From Mercurialis annua (Eukaryota > Streptophyta > Magnoliopsida > Malpighiales > Euphorbiaceae), in the NCBI RefSeq assembly GCF_937616625.2, contig NC_065571.1, positions 26,114,201-26,178,200 on the forward strand: DNA of 64,000 nt, read 5' to 3'. Positions 20,276-33,100 of this stretch are shown here, piece by piece; within the stretch, counting starts at the first letter, position 1; every line of letters begins with the position of its first letter. A program made the position numbers and the translations under genes. Under the pieces are notes generated by a model that saw only the letters and a program-made list of their open reading frames with translations, made no database searches and had not been told where the DNA came from.

Positions 20276-21292
20276 ATGTCTGGGCAAAACGGAGCTCAGT
20301 CGCATGCTGAGGAAGAACGGGAGGAAGCGCCTCCTATATTTGAAAACGGGTTTCATAATGAAGTAGGCGAACCATCTGGGGTCCATCAGAATGGATTCCA
20401 CGCAGATACTAGTACATCGCCAGAAATATATCAAAATGGTTTTATGTCTGTGTCGGAGATAGGTAGTTCTTCTGGAAACAGGGTTAGAGTGCATTCACCG
20501 GAGATAGAATACAGTGAAGAAGAAGAAGAGGAACTGGAGGAAGATCCGGAAAAGGATCCTGAAGAAGACCCTGAGGAGGATCCTGAGGAGGATCTAGAGG
20601 AAGAATTAGAAGAAGAGGCAGAAGAGGAAGATCCTCAGGAGGCAGAGTATGAAGACGAAGAACAGTTAGATGAATTAGACGTTGAAGAGTATAGAGGTGA
20701 CTACTTCTGGTCTAGTGTGCGGAGATACCGCAATTTGAGGGAAGATGCCGACATAGCCAACGGTCAGGCGCAGATAGCCCTAAACCAGGCTGGGAGGCAG
20801 ATGCGTTCTTTTTCTAGAGGGATGTTAACTGTAGGAGTGTACTCTACTGATTTTCTGCGAATGGCTGAAGGAGTCCCTGATTTAAACGAAGGCAATAGAA
20901 CCATTAATCGTAGGTATGTCAGGGGTTTAAGACCTCAGTTTGATGAGCTGTATGAGCACGTAGACGAACATTTTAGCACGCTCACTACGATGGCCCGTAG
21001 GATTGAAACAGAGCATGAGTGGGCGGGTGATCCGGTACGACCCTATTACTTTAGACGTGAGTACCACCTAGATTACGTCAGTACGTCCTTCAAAATTACA
21101 ACCAACCCCTATTTTGTGCAAAGAGGTGGAAGAAACTCTGGTAGAACAGTTAGGGGCCGACGCACAGGCGTAGTTATTAGGGAACCTAGCGTTCCGCATC
21201 AGCCACCTCCAGGTATTAGTAATTTATGTGCTTTAAATAATTGTGTTTATGTGTTTGCATTATTATGTTTATATAATTGCTGCATTGCATGA
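20276..21292 (+). CDS. Gag-like acidic protein of E3
   Basis: A 338-residue frame from the ATG after the splice-acceptor-like sequence. The frame is open from 20231, but the first 15 codons look intronic. Residues about 20-60 carry three spaced NGF motifs (FENGF, HQNGF, YQNGF). Residues about 78-140 are a very acidic Glu/Asp-Pro tract. Residues about 175-225 (RSFSRGMLTVGVYSTDF ... RRYVRGLRPQFDEL) resemble the C-terminal half of the Retrotrans_gag domain, where RQG-MTV-EYA-RF and GL-P-DEL are usual. A basic Gly/Arg stretch (about 283-298) could bind nucleic acid. The N-terminal half of a normal gag domain, the zinc knuckle and all of pol are missing. CAGGTATTAG near 21212 looks like a splice donor, so the last 25 hydrophobic residues may not be translated. 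The likely role is a reduced or modified capsid protein; the domain call is by eye. Confidence 0.6.
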   Translation: MSGQNGAQSHAEEEREEAPPIFENGFHNEVGEPSGVHQNGFHADTSTSPEIYQNGFMSVSEIGSSSGNRVRVHSPEIEYSEEEEEELEEDPEKDPEEDPEEDPEEDLEEELEEEAEEEDPQEAEYEDEEQLDELDVEEYRGDYFWSSVRRYRNLREDADIANGQAQIALNQAGRQMRSFSRGMLTVGVYSTDFLRMAEGVPDLNEGNRTINRRYVRGLRPQFDELYEHVDEHFSTLTTMARRIETEHEWAGDPVRPYYFRREYHLDYVSTSFKITTNPYFVQRGGRNSGRTVRGRRTGVVIREPSVPHQPPPGISNLCALNNCVYVFALLCLYNCCIA

Positions 21293-23756
21293 TAGAATAG
21301 GATACGCCTATAGAATAATACCTCAGAAGGCGAGAACCTATAGGAAGCGCTGTAGTTAATCATGTGCTTAATAAAAGAATAAATAAATATAACTTACAAA
21401 AACAACAATATAATATATAATACATAATACATTTGTAGTGAACGTAATTTCTATATTACGTTCTAGAAGCTGTAAAGGGAAAGATAGATTATTACAAAGG
21501 GAAATCGATATAGAACATCGACACCTGCATTGGTATCTGACGTGGTACAGAGTGTCGGAGAAGGAGATATGGTGATTATAGCAGTAGAAAATTTGAAATT
21601 TAATTGAGTTGTTGAATATATGGAAAGAAAAGGGATGTGACAGAAGAACAGTCTATAAATGATAGAAAATGACAGCAATACAAAAATTTAACAGCAGCAC
21701 AAAAAATTTAAAATATATCCAATAAGTATAAAGAAAGCTGTTAATAGTCGCAGAGCGTATAATCTAGAGTAAGACTTACGATTTTATGAAAATGTTGAAA
21801 GTTTTTATGATTTTTCAAGGTACAATTGTGCTCAGACATCACATATGACATTGCATAATCACGATAGGAATGCATAAAAGAACAATTTTCAAACCCTAGA
21901 TCATGCATCATATCTTTACAATGGTAAAGAAAATGCAATTTTAAGTAACTCTTTGGTGATGAGAGGTGTCATCACTCTGAGCTACAATTGTACTAACGAT
22001 TTCAAACAATTTATAAAAAGTGATTTAAAAAGAGCTGCGCAGCCAAAAGAAGTTTTAAATTTGTTTTGTTCAGTAAGTAAACTCGGATATAAAGCCCTGC
22101 GACGAAGAATAAAAGATTATTATTAAATAAGAATAAGATTTGTAAAATAAACCCCAATAACAGAATAGAGCCATGTTAATAACCATTTCCACAAGGCTAA
22201 TGAAGCTAAAGGAGTGATCGTCGGAAAGCATACGCAGATAAGTTGCGATGCACTGGCAATATTTAAGGATACATTAATTATCTTTATGCAAGAGTAAAGA
22301 GTGGAACGACAGGGAATCGTGCAAGGCGAAAGAAACGTAACAAATACATAAGGATGATGTATGATTATTCTTATGTTGAGATAAACGAAGTAACAATCGA
22401 AAGTCATAATTGAGGAGGAGAGATCAAAAATATGAAGGGCGAAAAAATGGTAATACGAATGACGAACATCAAGTGATATTTAAAGGAGATATAGCGTTAT
22501 CAATATCAGTGTTTAAAGATACAGAAGTAAAAAAAAAGGGATACAAGTGACAAAGAAGATGATCTTGTGAGACAGGAGAGTTTCAATTAGATAGATCAAA
22601 AGAGGTAATGATACTATATAACTGATATTAAGTAAAGTTACTAATATCAGCATTAAGAATTATAAGTTACGTTAACAGAAAGGAGAAAGGCACACGTATA
22701 GACATACGTGTCAGTAAATGTAAGAATGGTGGATGATGTGAAGAAAAGTGTAAGGGTAAAAATTCAAATACCCTCAGAACTTAGTAAGGTGATTAGAGAA
22801 GTGAAAGTTTCAGAAAAACGTCATAAGGATTGTCAGAATAGAACAGCGGCAATAGAACTACTATGAATGAAGGAAAGACGTAACGAATATAACAAATTAT
22901 TTAATGACAATTAGAATCAAGATATAAGTGCTAAGGAAGCATAAAGTGTATAGGATGACAGTGAATTGAAATTATTCCCTGACTTTCGGAATTGCAAAGT
23001 AAATGGAATGTTTAGGGTAACGGAAAAAGGAATGAAGGATCGTAGTTAACAAATGACGTGAAATACACAATGGTTCAGAAGAGCAAAGGAAGGAGAAATA
23101 GAAGATAGTGAAAAGTGTATCAAGTTTAGCTACGTTAAAAGAAAGTGAAAGTACTTAACATAGTTCAAGTTGAGAAAGATTGGTTAATGAAGAATGAAGT
23201 GTCAGACAATGATAGAAAGAAGTGAAAAATGACAAGAACCAGTAAGAAAGGAAATGATAGTTACAGATGACAGTAAAGATCATAACTGCAAGTTATGATT
23301 ACAAGAGAGAATATTCGTAGGAATGTGCATAAGGTAAGTATATCATTAAAATGAAATTAACACGTCGTGATTATTCACGTACAAAGAAAACTGGTAGCAA
23401 CCTATAGCTACTTAGAATGAAATGAGATGAGAAACCATTAGGTTATGATTAGTTATAACCAGGTAGAAATGACGCAAAGATTATGATGTTAAGGATGCAT
23501 CTACAACTACATTATTCTGGAAAGACGACAGATGAAACCAAGATGACAACGAGAAGATTCTCAACTAAACAGCAGTAAGAAGCTACAGTGAGCAAAATAG
23601 AAAATCGATTAATGAGATCGCAGCTATACGTAGAAAGATAGTAGTTTAAGTAAAAAGAAAAGCTGCGATCAAAACGTATGAAAGGACGTCAAGGAAATTG
23701 TAAAGACAATTTAAGATCCCAACAAGTTTTAGGAAAATTCGAGGACGAATTTTTAT
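21293..23756 (+). other. E3 internal region after gag, non-coding
   Basis: About 2.5 kb of purine-rich, AT-rich sequence with stops in all frames and no pol-like frame. It contains the conserved stem-bounded block (21820-21993) and, just before it, CGCAGAGCGTATAATCTAG (near 21750-21770), which matches the CACAGAGTGTAACGTCTAG motif at the same position in E1, E2 and E4. I see nothing else recognisable. Confidence 0.8.
21820..21993 (+). other. Conserved block with 17-bp long-range stem (E3)
   Basis: GTACAATTGTGCTCAGA (21820-21836) pairs with TCTGAGCTACAATTGTAC (21976-21993) along 17 base pairs with a single bulged T. The interior includes AACTCTTTGGTGATGA, whose GTGATGA pairs with TCATCAC seven bases later, and the small hairpin CTTTAC-AATG-GTAAAG. 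This is the diverged E3 counterpart of the 205-nt block of E1, E2 and E4. At two stem positions both partners differ from E1 (C-G to T-A and T-A to C-G), so pairing is preserved. Confidence 0.7.
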
Positions 23757-23769
23757 AAGGGGGGAAGAA
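23757..23769 (+). promoter_or_regulatory. E3 polypurine tract
   Basis: AAGGGGGGAAGAA directly before the 3' LTR, the strongest purine tract in the window. It is preceded by AATTCGAGGACGAATTTTT, as in the other families. Confidence 0.9.
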
Positions 23770-26310
23770 TGTAATACCCCAAAATATTTAATTGTTTAAT
23801 TGGACCATGTGTCCAGTTTAGAGTCGCAGAAGTGATGATATTGGAAAGTTTTTCGATAAATAAGTTTTAGTAGGTCGGTTTTAGAAAAGATTATGACGGA
23901 TAAAATTTATATTATATTTCAATTCTAAAGTTAGAATTGGAATTAAATGGAAAAATGGCTAGAAAAGTCCAAAATAAGGTATAGGGACCAAAGTGGTAAT
24001 TTATCCATTTTGTGTCGAAAATAGAAATTTTAGATTTTGACGGGAAAGTATTAATATTGAGTTTCGTATTATTTATCGGAGATAATTAATACGTATAAGT
24101 CATAATAAAAGAAGTTAACGATTTAGCTATGGACTAAATCGTGCGAAAGAAAAGTTAGAAAGATAAATTGTAACAAGTAAAGAAAGAAGGGATCAAAGTG
24201 GGATCTTTACCTTAATATATAAGGTTTTGATTATGAAACATAATCAGAAGAAGAAGAATCGAGAGAATTGTGAGGTTATCGCCGATTACGTCGTTTCGCC
24301 GCCGTTTCTCCGTTCGACGTCCGATTCAAGCGATTCAAGCGGCAATCTCTTCAGAATCTTGTCCTCTATCGATCTCAAGTTTCGTCTCGAGGTAAAGTTC
24401 TTGAAATTTGGTGCTAAATTCGAAATAACGGGATGTTTTGAGTTAGGATCGAGTTTGGATTGGAATTTGACGTTTTTAAAGTTATTAAAGCGTTTTTGAA
24501 GAAACCGAGATATGGGTGTTGATTAGGGAAGTGTTTAGCATGTCGGGATTGTGGCGAAACCCCGGAAAATTTGATTTCCGGGGCTGTGCACGTGGTGCAC
24601 GACCGTGCACCACGGGTGCACGAACGTGCACAACGGGTGCACGAACGTGTACTAGAAGTACACGAACGTGCACCTAGCAAGGTACACGATCGTGTACCTG
24701 AAGTACACGAACGTGCACTTTTCATGGTGCACGAACGTGTACTAGAAGTACACGAACGTGTACCCCTGAGGTGCACTCCCGTGCACTTGGTTGCACGATC
24801 GTGTACCCACCGAAGGGCACTCCCGTGCACCCTGACTCGCCTCCACGCGTATGCAAACTTAATTGACCTAGGAGTTTGACGTTTTGAGTAATTTGACTGT
24901 AAAGGACGGGTTTCGGATTTTGAGAATCGTTAATCTCGAGATTAGCTCGACGTTTTAGATAATTAATAATAATGGAAAACGTCAAGAACGTTCAACGATT
25001 CTCAATTTTGAGAAATGGCATTCGCTAAGTTGTCTATACGACTAAAGAAATCAAATACGTAAATAAGTATAGAATGAAACTAAACCTTAAAACTTAGAAG
25101 TATTATACGTATAGGAATACGAGATTCACGTGTAACTATTAACGATTTATCAGACGTGTCAGCGAGTAGTGGAGTCAGTAGAAGCGGACTAGCGAGAGCG
25201 TACTATCAGATTGATCATATCATTTCTTGGATTGCGGTCACTGTCAGTTGCATTTTACTTTCGTGTATTATATATTAAAGTTATTTTATATAGATATTTA
25301 CTGTTTACACGCATCGCATTATATATAATTGATTGAAATGTTATATGCTTTATTAATTTCTATATACGAGGACTAGTATGCGATCCGAAGAAACTAGCTA
25401 CCTATTGGGTGTCAATAGGCTGTGTGATCACCAGTATCGAGTCAGTTTAGAATGTTTGCATTTGAGAAATGACTTGACACAACTGGGAGCTGATGATGAA
25501 TACAAAATTTATGATTGGGTATATAATTTGATACGAGTGAGCACTCGGCTACGGTGTAGTCCGGAGTCCCCGTATCTAGTGGCTGGGCCACCAGCGAGTT
25601 TGACTCGCGATTGATATTTACGATTGGATTGAATGATAATGATTATTCGAGAAATGTGTCTCATGCTAGGATATTAGTTTCGTACGGATCAAATACATGT
25701 TTATATATTTCATATTATTATTTTCTTGAGATGCGATGCTATGTTATTATACTAATACTGTTAGTAAATGTCAACTCACTCAGTATTTCCCCAAATACTA
25801 ACCCCTCACTTTTGATGTCTTTCAGGTGCTTAGTTTGTGGACCTAGCTAGAGGCCAATTTTGAAGTCCAGAAGTCAGTCGTATATGTTAGTTTCTGACTT
25901 CTATGAATGCTGTAGTAGTGTTCTTGTGTCGATAGAGTGGTAGCCTAGACAGCAGTTCATTTTGATTGTATATATTAACTGATGTCATTGTTTTATACGC
26001 TTTTTGATAGGCTACATGTATTGTATATGATCCACGGCCCCAGATGCCGGTGAGATATTTTGAGACACTAACTGATGTATATAGTACCGCGAGGCCAGTT
26101 CGTACAGGGTACGGTAACTAGAGCCCGCGAGGTTAACAGAACAGTTAGTGTAAATGTTTATATATGTTATATTGTTGCTTCTGTTGTGTTATGCTATTTG
26201 TTTATATTATTTGCGAAAAACTAATAGTGATTTAAGGCTTGCTACGGGTTCCGGAGCTACCACTCCCGTTCCCTAGCGCCGGTTGCGGCTCAATATTTTG
26301 GGTCGTGACA
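23770..26310 (+). repeat. E3 3' LTR
   Basis: A 2541-bp LTR, TGTAATACCCC to GGGTCGTGACA. Its dyad array (24586-24832) has one unit more than the 5' copy. It keeps the sequence deleted from the 5' LTR near 24310-24350, so it is the better representative of the family. The target duplication CTAAC follows. Confidence 0.95.
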
Positions 26311-27148
26311 CTAACAATTCAGACTAATCCATTACAACGTAATCGCCCAACATTTATCACCATCATCACAGAGTACTTGTCTAGCTACCTTTCGGTGACA
26401 GTTTCAAAATCATTTGAAAACCGAAAACTTTATAAATACATTTATCATAATGTGACTCGCGAGCTCGTTTCAAAACATCTTTCTCAAAACACTTTATTGA
26501 TAAAATATATTTCACATAATTGTGCGCTAAGGTGATGACATCTCTCATCCCCAAAGAGTTGCATCCAACCCTAATCATTACTATGCACGTGATGCATGTA
26601 CTATTATGCATGTATCAATTATTAATTTATCTTTTATTTAGTGGACATATTCAGTGTTCAATGCAATCCTATTCGTGACATTTCAAATGCATGTTCATGA
26701 TATGTCTGGGCACAATTACGTTTTGAAAATATTTCAAATATTTTAACAAATCAACCTTTGAAATTCATTCCACAATAAAATATTTGCTAGACGTTACACT
26801 CTATGAGATGTGCACTCGATAAACTTAAAATATTACTCAAATTGCTTACTTGCAACCTAGCAACATTCGATGCTATAAAACAACTCAACCTAATAATTAT
26901 GTTACAACTCTTCCTCATAAATATTCAACTAACCTCAAATCTAATTGAAAATTATACCCAACGAACATATCACATACATTCGTATGAAATTTACCGTCAG
27001 CTTCCGCATCGCATCATCATACTTGATGAGAACACCAGTGTATAAATACACCGGCATATCTTCTCGGTTCAAAATTTTCAATATCCTTTCAGGATAACAT
27101 AAACCATCAACGATTCCAGAGGAATACTCCCCTCATCTTCCTTCACAT
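26311..27148 (-). mobile_element. E2: truncated inverted LTR element, right part
   Basis: The continuation of E2 beyond the E3 insertion. In - orientation it matches E1 from about 5305 back to about 4500, including the reverse complement of the 205-nt block at 26515-26720 (arms CATAATTGTGC and GCACAATTACG). It stops within sequence matching GAGGAAGATGAGGG of E1 and then abuts satellite at about 27147-27150. The primer site and 5' LTR are absent. Confidence 0.85.
26515..26720 (-). other. Conserved stem-bounded block (E2)
   Basis: A 206-nt counterpart of the E1 block, on the - strand: CGTAATTGTGC and GCACAATTATG arms, the CATGCAT repeats and the GCAACTCTTTGG-plus-hairpin element. It survives although E2 has lost both ends. 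Confidence 0.65.
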
Positions 27149-30100
27149 AGAGGTGAAACGTTTGGATTTGTTTTGAATCAGAATCTAAACGTCTGGATTT
27201 GTTTCGAAACGTTTTTAAACGTTTGGCTTAAATCGCCATAGAGGTGAAATGTTTGGATTTGTTTTGTAACATTTGTAAACGTTTGGATTGGTTTTGTAAC
27301 GTTTTAAAATTTTGGTTACATCGATAAAAAGGGAAACGTTTGGATTTATTTCGTAATGTTTTAAACTTTTCGCTTAAATCGCTACAAAGGTGAAACGTTT
27401 GGATTTCTTTCGTAACATTTGTAAACGTTTGGCTTAATTTGCTTAAAAGATGAAACGTTTGGTTCTGTTTCGTAACGTTTTTAAACGTTTGGCTTCAATC
27501 ACTTAAAAGGTGAAACATTTGGCTTTGTTTCGTAACGTTTTTAAATGTTTGGCTTATATCGCTAAAAATGTGAAACGTTTGGATTTGTTTCGCAACGTTT
27601 GTAAACGTTTGGATTAAATCGCTAAAAATGTGAAATGTTTGGATTTGTTTTGCAACGTTTTAAATGTTTTGCTTAAATCGCTGAAAAGGTGAAACGTTTG
27701 GATTTGTTTCGTAACGTTTGTAAACATTTGGTTTAAATTGATAAAAAGGTGAAACATTTGGATTTGTATCGTAACGTTTGTAAACGTTTGGCTTAAATCG
27801 CTAAAAAAAGGTGACACGTTTTGATTTGTTTGGAAATGTTTGGCTTAAATCGCCAAAAAGGTGAAACGTTTAGATTTGTTTCGTAATATTTCTAAATGTT
27901 TGCCTTAAATCGCAAAAAAGGTGAAACGCTTGGTTTTCTTTCGTAATGTTTGTAAACGTTTGGCTTAAATTGCTGAAAAGGTGAAACTTTGGTCTTCTTT
28001 CGTAACGTTTGTAAAGGTTTGGTTTTGTTTCGTAACGTTTGTAAACGTTTGGCTTAAATCTCTAAAAAGGGGACACGTTTGCTTTTGTTTCGTAACATTT
28101 TAAACTTTTGGATTGGTTTTGTAACGTTTTAAATGTTTGGCTTAAATCGCTATAGAGGTGAAACATTTGGATTTATTTTGTAATGTTTGTAAACGTTTGG
28201 ATTGGTTTTGTAACATTTTAAAATTTTGGTTAAATCGATAAAAAGAGAAACGTTTGGATTTGTTTCGAAATGTTTTAAACTTTTCGCTTAAATAGCAACA
28301 AAGGGGAAACGTTTGGATTTGTTTCGTAACATTTGTAAATGTTTGGCTTAATTTACTTAAAAGATGAAAGGTTTGGTTCTGTTTCGTAACGCTTTTAAAA
28401 GTTTGGCTTCAATCAGTTAAAAGGTGACACCTTTGGCTTTGTTTCGCAACGTTTGTAAACGTTTGGCTTATATCGCTAAAAAGGGGAAACATTTGGATTT
28501 GTTTCGTAACTTTTGTAAACGTTTGGCTTAAATCACTAAAAATGTGAAACGTTTGGATTTGTTTCGCAATGTTTTAAATGTTTTGCTTAAATCGCTGAAA
28601 AGGTGAAACGTGTGGATTTGTTTCGTAACGTTTGTAAACGTTTGGTTTAAATTTATAAAAAGGTGAAACGTTTGGATTTGTATCGTAAAGTTTGTAAACG
28701 TTTGGCTTAAATCACTAAAAAAAGGTGAAACATTTTGATTTGATTTGAAACATTTGGCTTTAATCGCCAAAAAGGTGAAACGTTTGGATTTGTTTCGTAA
28801 TATTTCTAAATGTTTGCCTTAAATCGCTAAAAAGGTGAAACGCTTGGTTTTGTTTCGTTATGTTTGTAACCGTTTGGCTTAAATTGCCGAAAAGGTGAAA
28901 CTTTGGTTTTCTTTCATAACGTTTGTAAAGGTTTGTTTTTGTTTCGTAACGTTTGTAAACGTTTAGCTTAAATCCCTAAAAAGGGGAAACGTTTGCTTTT
29001 GTTTCGTAACATTTTAAAATTTTGGATTTGTTTTGTAACGTTTTAAATGTTTTGCTTAAATCGCTATAGAGGTGAAACGTTTGGATTGGTTTTGTAACAT
29101 TTTAAAATTCTGGTTAAATCGATAAAAAGGGAAACGTTTGGATTTGTTTCGTAATGTTTTAAACTTTTCGCTTAAATCGCTACAAAGGTGAAACGTTTGG
29201 ATATGTTTCGTAACATTTGTAAACGTCTGGCTTAATTTGCTTAAAAGATGAAACATTTGGTTCTGTTTCGTAACGTTTTTAAACGTTTGGCTTCAATCAC
29301 TTAAAAGGTGAAACATTTGGCTTTGTTTCGTAACGTTTGTAAACGTTTGGCTTATATCGCTAAAAAGGGGAAATATTTTGATTTGTTTCGTAACATTTCT
29401 AAACGTTTGGCTTAAATCGCTAAAATTGGGAAACGTTTGGATTTGTTTCGCAACGTTTTAAATGTTTTGCTTAAATCGCTTAAAAGGTTAAACGTTTGGA
29501 TTTGTTTCGTAACGTTTGTAAACGTTTGGTTTAAATTGATAAAAAAGTGAAACGTTTGGATTTGTATCGTAACGTTTGTAAACGTTTGGCTTAAATTGCT
29601 GAATAGGTGAAACTTTGGTTTTCTTTCGTAACGTTTGTAATGGTTTGGTTTTGTTTTGTATCGTTTGTAAACGTTTGGCTTAAATCGCCAAAAAGGTGAA
29701 ACGTTTGTATTTGTTTCGTAACGTTTGTAAACATTTGTCTTAAATCGCTAAAAATGGGAAACGTTTGGATTTGTTTTCGTAACTTTTTAAACGTTTGGCT
29801 TAAATCGCCAAAAAGGGGAAACGTTTAGATTTGTTTCGTAATGACTGTAAACGTTTGGCTTTAATCGTTAAAAAGGTGAAACGCTTGGATTTGTTTCCTA
29901 TCGTTTTAAACGTTTGGATTAATTTCGTAACATTTTAAACATTTGGCTTAAATTGCTAAAAAGGTGAAACATTAGGATTTGTTTCGTAACTTTTGTAAAC
30001 GTTTTGAGTTAAATCACTAAAAAGGTGAAACATTTGGATTTCTTTGGTAACGTTTGTAAACGTTTGGCTTAAATATCTAAAAAGGTGAAACGTGAAACAT

Positions 30101-33100
30101 TTGGATTTCTTTCGTAACGTTTTAAACGTTTGGATTAGTTTTGCAACGTTTTAACCTTTTGGCTTAAATCGCAACAAATGTGAAACGTTAGGATTTGTTT
30201 CGTAATGTTTCTAAACATTTGGCTTAAATCGCTAAAAAGGTGAAACGTTTAGTTTTATTTTGTAATGTTTGTAAACGTTTGGCTTAAATAGCTAGAAAGG
30301 CGAAACGTTTGGTTTGTTTTTCGTAACGTTTGTAAACGTTTGGTTTTGTTTCGTATCGTTTGTAAACCTTTAGCTTAATTCACTAAAAAGTTGAAACGTT
30401 TGTATTTATTTCGTAACGTTTGTAAGAGTTTGGCTTAAGTCCCTAAAAATGTGAAACATTTGGATTTGTTTCGTAACGTTTGTAAACGTTTGGCTTCAAT
30501 CGCTAAAAAGATGAATTGTTTGGATTTGTTTCGTAACGTTTGAATTGGTTTCATAGCATTTTAAACATTTGTCTTAAATCGATAAAAAGGTGAATTGTTT
30601 GGTTTTGTTTCGTAACGTTTGTAAACGTTTGGCTTAAATTGCTATTAAGGTTTTAAACATTTGGATTTTTAGCGATTTAAGGCAAACGTTTAAAACGTTG
30701 CAAAACCAATCCAAACGTTATGAAACAAATCCAAATGTTTCATCTTTATAGCGATTTAAGTCAAAACGTTTACAAACTTTACGAAACAAATCCAAACGTT
30801 TCACCTTTTTAGCGATTGAAGCCAAACGTTTACAAACGTTACGGAACAAAACCAAACTTTTCACATTTTTAGCGATTTAAGCCAAAGTTTCCCATTTTTG
30901 TCGATTAAAGCCAAATGTTTATAAACGTTACGAAACAAATCCAAACGTCTCACATTTTTTGCTATTTTAGCAAAACATTTACAAACTTTACGAAACAAAT
31001 CCAAACATTTCACGTTTTTAGCAATTTAAACCAAACGTTTAAAACGTTACGAAATCAATCCAAACGTTTCAAACGTTACGAAACAAATACAAACGTTTCA
31101 CCTTTTTTGCGATTAAAGCCAAACGTTTAAAAACGTTTCGAAACAAAACCAAATGTTTCACATTTTTAGCGATTTAAGGAAAACATTTACAAACGTGACG
31201 AAACAAATCCAAACGTTTTCCCTTTTAAGGCAAACATTTACAAACGTTACGAAACGAATCCAAACGTTTCCCCTTTTTTAGCAATTTAAGCCAAACGTTT
31301 AGAAACGTTGCAAAACCAAACGTTTCACATTTTTAGAGATTTAGGACATAAATTTACAAACGTTACGAAACAAATGGAGACGTTTCACATTTTTAGTGAT
31401 TTAAGCTAAGCGTTTACAAACGTTACGAAAAAATCCAAACGTTTCCCCTTTTTAGCGAACTAAGCCAAACATTTACAAACGTTAAGAAACAAAACCAAAC
31501 ATTTCAACCTTTTAGCGATTTAAGCCAATCATTTAAAATATTATGAAACCAATCCAAACGTTTAAAACGTTAGGAAACAAATTCAAACGTTTGACCTTTT
31601 TACCGATTTAAGCCAAACGTTTCCAATGTTACGAAACAAACCCAAACGTCTAAAACGTTACGAAACCAATCCAAACATTTCCCATATTTTAGCGATTTAG
31701 GCCAAACGTTTACAAAAATTACGAAACAAAAACCAAACGTTTCACTTTTTTTGCGATTTAAGCAAAAACAAATTCAAATGTTTCACATTTTTAGCGATTT
31801 ATGCAAACGTTTAAAAACATTACGAAACTAATCGAAACGTTTCACCTTTTTAGCGATTTAAGCCAAACGTTACGAAATAAAACCAAACGTTTCTCCTTTT
31901 TAGCGATTTAAGCCATACATTTAAAACGTTACAAGCGTTACAAAACAAAACAAAACGTTTAACCTTTTTAGCGATTTAAGCCAAACGTTTACAAACGTTA
32001 CGAAACAAATCCAAACATTTTACCTTTTTAGCGATATAAGCCAAACGTTTACAAACGTTACGAAACAAATCAAAATGTTTCCCCTTTCTAGCTATTTAAG
32101 CGAAATGTTTAAAACGTTACGAAACCAACCCAAACGTTTAAAACATTAGGAAACAAATCCAAACGTTTCTCCTCTTTTGAGATTTTAGCCAAACTTTTAC
32201 AAACGTTAAGAAACAAATCCAAACGTTTTACCTTTTTATAAATTTAAGCCAAACGTTTACAAACGATAAACAAATCCAAATATTTCACCTTTTTAGCGAC
32301 TTAAGCCAAACGATTACAAACGTTACGAAACGTATCCAAACAGTACGAAACAAATCCAATAGTTTCACATTTTTAGTGATTTAAGCCAAAAGTTTAAAAC
32401 GTTACGAAACCAATCCAAACGTTTAAAACGTTACGAAACAAATCCAAAATATTTACTTTTTAGCGATTTAAGCCAAACGTTTACAAACGTTATGAAACAA
32501 ATCCAAACGTTTCACCTTTTTAGCGATTTAAGCCAAACGTTACGAAATAAAACCAAACGTTTCACCTTTTTAGCGATTTAAGCCAAACATTTACAAACGT
32601 TACGAAATAAATCCAAACATTTCCCCTTTTTAGCCATTTAAGATAAACGTTTAAAACGTTATGAAACCATCCAAAACGTTTAAAAAATTAGGAAACAAAT
32701 ATAAACGTTTCCCCTTTTTTGAGATTTAAGCCAAATTTTTACAAATGTTAAGTAACAAATCCAAACGTTTTACCTTTTTATAAATTTAAGCCAAACGTTT
32801 ACAAACGTTACGAAACAAATCCAAACATTTCACCTGTTTAGCGATTTAAGCCAAACATTTACAAACGTTACGAAACCTATCCAAACAGTACGAAACAAAT
32901 CGAAACATTTCACTGTTTTAGTGATTTAAGCCAAACGTTTAAAACGTTACGAAACCAATCCAAACGTTTAAAACGTTACGAAACAAATCCAAAAGTATTA
33001 CATTTTTAGCAATTTAAGCCAAACGTTTGCAAACATTACGAAACAAATCCAAACGTCTCTATCGCGAAAAACGTTACGAAACAAAACCAAACGAAACTAA

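Larger units (their letters stand above)
17307..26310 (+). mobile_element. E3: complete LTR retrotransposon with gag-like frame only
   Basis: A 9004-bp element with LTRs of 2494 bp (17307-19800) and 2541 bp (23770-26310), both TGTAATACCCC to GGGTCGTGACA. A perfect 5-bp duplication, CTAAC, flanks it (17302-17306 and 26311-26315), and E2 sequence is continuous across the site. It has an iMet primer site, a strong purine tract and one long frame in the gag position, with no protease, reverse transcriptase, RNase H or integrase. It is therefore non-autonomous, similar in organisation to TR-GAG elements. E3 is younger than E2. The two LTRs are similar but differ by indels, so the insertion is not brand new. 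Confidence 0.95.

Noticed and set aside
22123..22407. A 94-codon - strand frame in the E3 interior
   Set aside because: Low-complexity hydrophobic translation opposite purine-rich sequence, with no similarity to pol and no conserved start.
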